Below, in pieces: positions 63,328-64,000 of a stretch of DNA of 64,000 bases. This DNA is from JAMHWD01 sp035911135 (GTDB lineage: Bacteria > Pseudomonadota > Alphaproteobacteria > Micavibrionales > Micavibrionaceae): assembly GCA_035911135.1 (NCBI GenBank), contig JAMHWD010000034.1:62001-126000 (forward strand), written 5' to 3'. Made by a program: the position numbers and the translations under genes. The notes under the pieces were generated by a model. That model saw only the letters and a list, made by a program, of their open reading frames with translations. It ran no database searches and had not been told where the DNA came from. Each line of letters opens with the position of its first letter. Within the stretch, counting starts at the first letter, position 1.

Positions 63328-63984
63328 CTAACGCGCCAGCAGCACGTAATAAAAGAAAGGCTCTTCCGTTCCGGCATTATCATAGGCAAGGCAGCCTGTT
63401 GTCTTGCCGCCTGCGCCATCAATGGTCTCGGCCATGGTATAGGACCCGGCAAAAGGCGTGAAATCAACATCGCCATCCGCGGCATAAGTCTGCCCGGCCT
63501 GACGGTTGATCAATGTGCAAATCTCAGGATCAATCCCGGTCAGCATCAGGACAAGATCGGCCTGCCCCGCTTCGCCAACACCCTCGACATCATTGGCCGC
63601 CGTAATCAGCCAATCGGCCGTTGTCCCTAAACCTGATGGCGGCGCGGTATAACCCTGCCCCGCGCCCTCGACATGAAAAATCTTGCAGGCATTACTTCCC
63701 GCGCAATTGGCATTTACATTTGCGCCTGCATTTTCAAAACTGACATCGCTTTCGGATATGCCGCTCATTGTCATTTGCTGCACAGCCGCGGCAAGGCCTT
63801 GGGCATAGCGCATCAGCTGGCTGATCTTGATGCTGGCCTGCTCGACATCCGCAGTCTGGTTGACGCTACTGCCTGAACGGCTCAAAACCACCGTCAGCAG
63901 GCCAATCAGCACCACAGCAACAAGAATAAACCAAAGGGCGCTGCCTTTTTCATTCTGCCGTGCTTGTTGCGATTGCGTGCTCAT
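63328..63984 (-). CDS. Pilin/pseudopilin-like single-pass protein (hypothetical)
   Basis: This 218-residue protein has an N-terminal hydrophobic helix after a short polar leader (QARQNEKGSALWFILVAVVL, then IGLLTVVLSRSG), reminiscent of prepilin-type signals, but the usual Glu5 after the cleavage site is missing. The helix continues into a long amphipathic stretch (ASIKISQLMRYAQGLAAAVQ). The globular part has cysteines in ANCAGSNACKIF, EICTLI and TTGCLAYD, likely two disulfides. The family is not recognised. It starts 16 bases from the window end, so upstream partners are not visible. Confidence 0.6.
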   Translation of the reverse strand: MSTQSQQARQNEKGSALWFILVAVVLIGLLTVVLSRSGSSVNQTADVEQASIKISQLMRYAQGLAAAVQQMTMSGISESDVSFENAGANVNANCAGSNACKIFHVEGAGQGYTAPPSGLGTTADWLITAANDVEGVGEAGQADLVLMLTGIDPEICTLINRQAGQTYAADGDVDFTPFAGSYTMAETIDGAGGKTTGCLAYDNAGTEEPFFYYVLLAR

Positions 63985-64000
63985 GGATAAATTATACCGC

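Overview
The window is a gene-dense stretch of an alphaproteobacterial chromosome at moderate GC. No rRNA or tRNA gene was recognised. The lineage rests on family content and gene order: a membrane-anchored CycM-type cytochrome c beside pheA, an SDHAF4-like DUF1674 protein, rsmB-rpe-heparinase II/III in a row, cvpA-purF-SDR, yfgM-bamB-der, a PleC/DivJ-like PAS kinase, and an RNase E whose S1 domain carries a long acidic/RGG insertion. A Micavibrio-like or other deep-branching alphaproteobacterium would fit, but the genus cannot be fixed from this sequence.

Layout. 1-10.6 kb: a GST fragment cut by the window edge, a YeeZ-like epimerase, a PAS-PAS-PAS histidine kinase, a periplasmic PRX_like1 redoxin next to a DsbD/ScsB-type reductase, acetoacetyl-CoA synthetase, a palindromic repeat, a PLP aminotransferase and a small unknown gene. 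10.7-19.4 kb: three consecutive, related, very large DotA/TraY-like membrane proteins, the most unusual block. 19.4-28.7 kb: envelope lipid transport (mlaC, mlaA, lptG, lptF), pepA, a KamA/EpmB-type radical SAM enzyme, cycM, pheA and two small unknown genes. 28.9-39.4 kb: ftsK, then an AT-rich Fic insertion bounded by a duplicated ftsK 3' end, then an SDR, lolA, recR, a second palindromic repeat, a small phage-like gene, dnaX, ebfC and xthA. 39.4-53.3 kb: housekeeping genes for aromatic amino acid, rRNA methylation, purine and recombination functions (DUF1223, DUF1674, chorismate mutase, rsmB, rpe, heparinase, radA, cvpA, purF, SDR) and the outer-membrane assembly group der-bamB-yfgM. 53.4-64 kb: a cytosolic PRX_like1 paralogue, icd, an L,D-transpeptidase, a small lipoprotein, an AMIN amidase, a sirtuin, rne and a pilin-like protein.

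How genes work together. Much of the region serves the cell envelope: lipid asymmetry (MlaA/MlaC), LPS export (LptF/LptG), lipoprotein trafficking (LolA), beta-barrel assembly (BamB), periplasmic thiol redox (ScsB/redoxin) and peptidoglycan remodelling (amidase, L,D-transpeptidase). DNA maintenance genes (ftsK, recR, dnaX, ebfC, xthA, radA) are interleaved. Accessory material is limited to the Fic insertion, the two palindromic repeats, the phage-like gene and possibly the DotA-like cluster.

The two observations most worth follow-up are the tandem triplication of DotA/TraY-like proteins with no other Dot/Icm gene in view, and the Fic gene inserted exactly at the 3' end of ftsK. The second ftsK end there differs only at synonymous positions.
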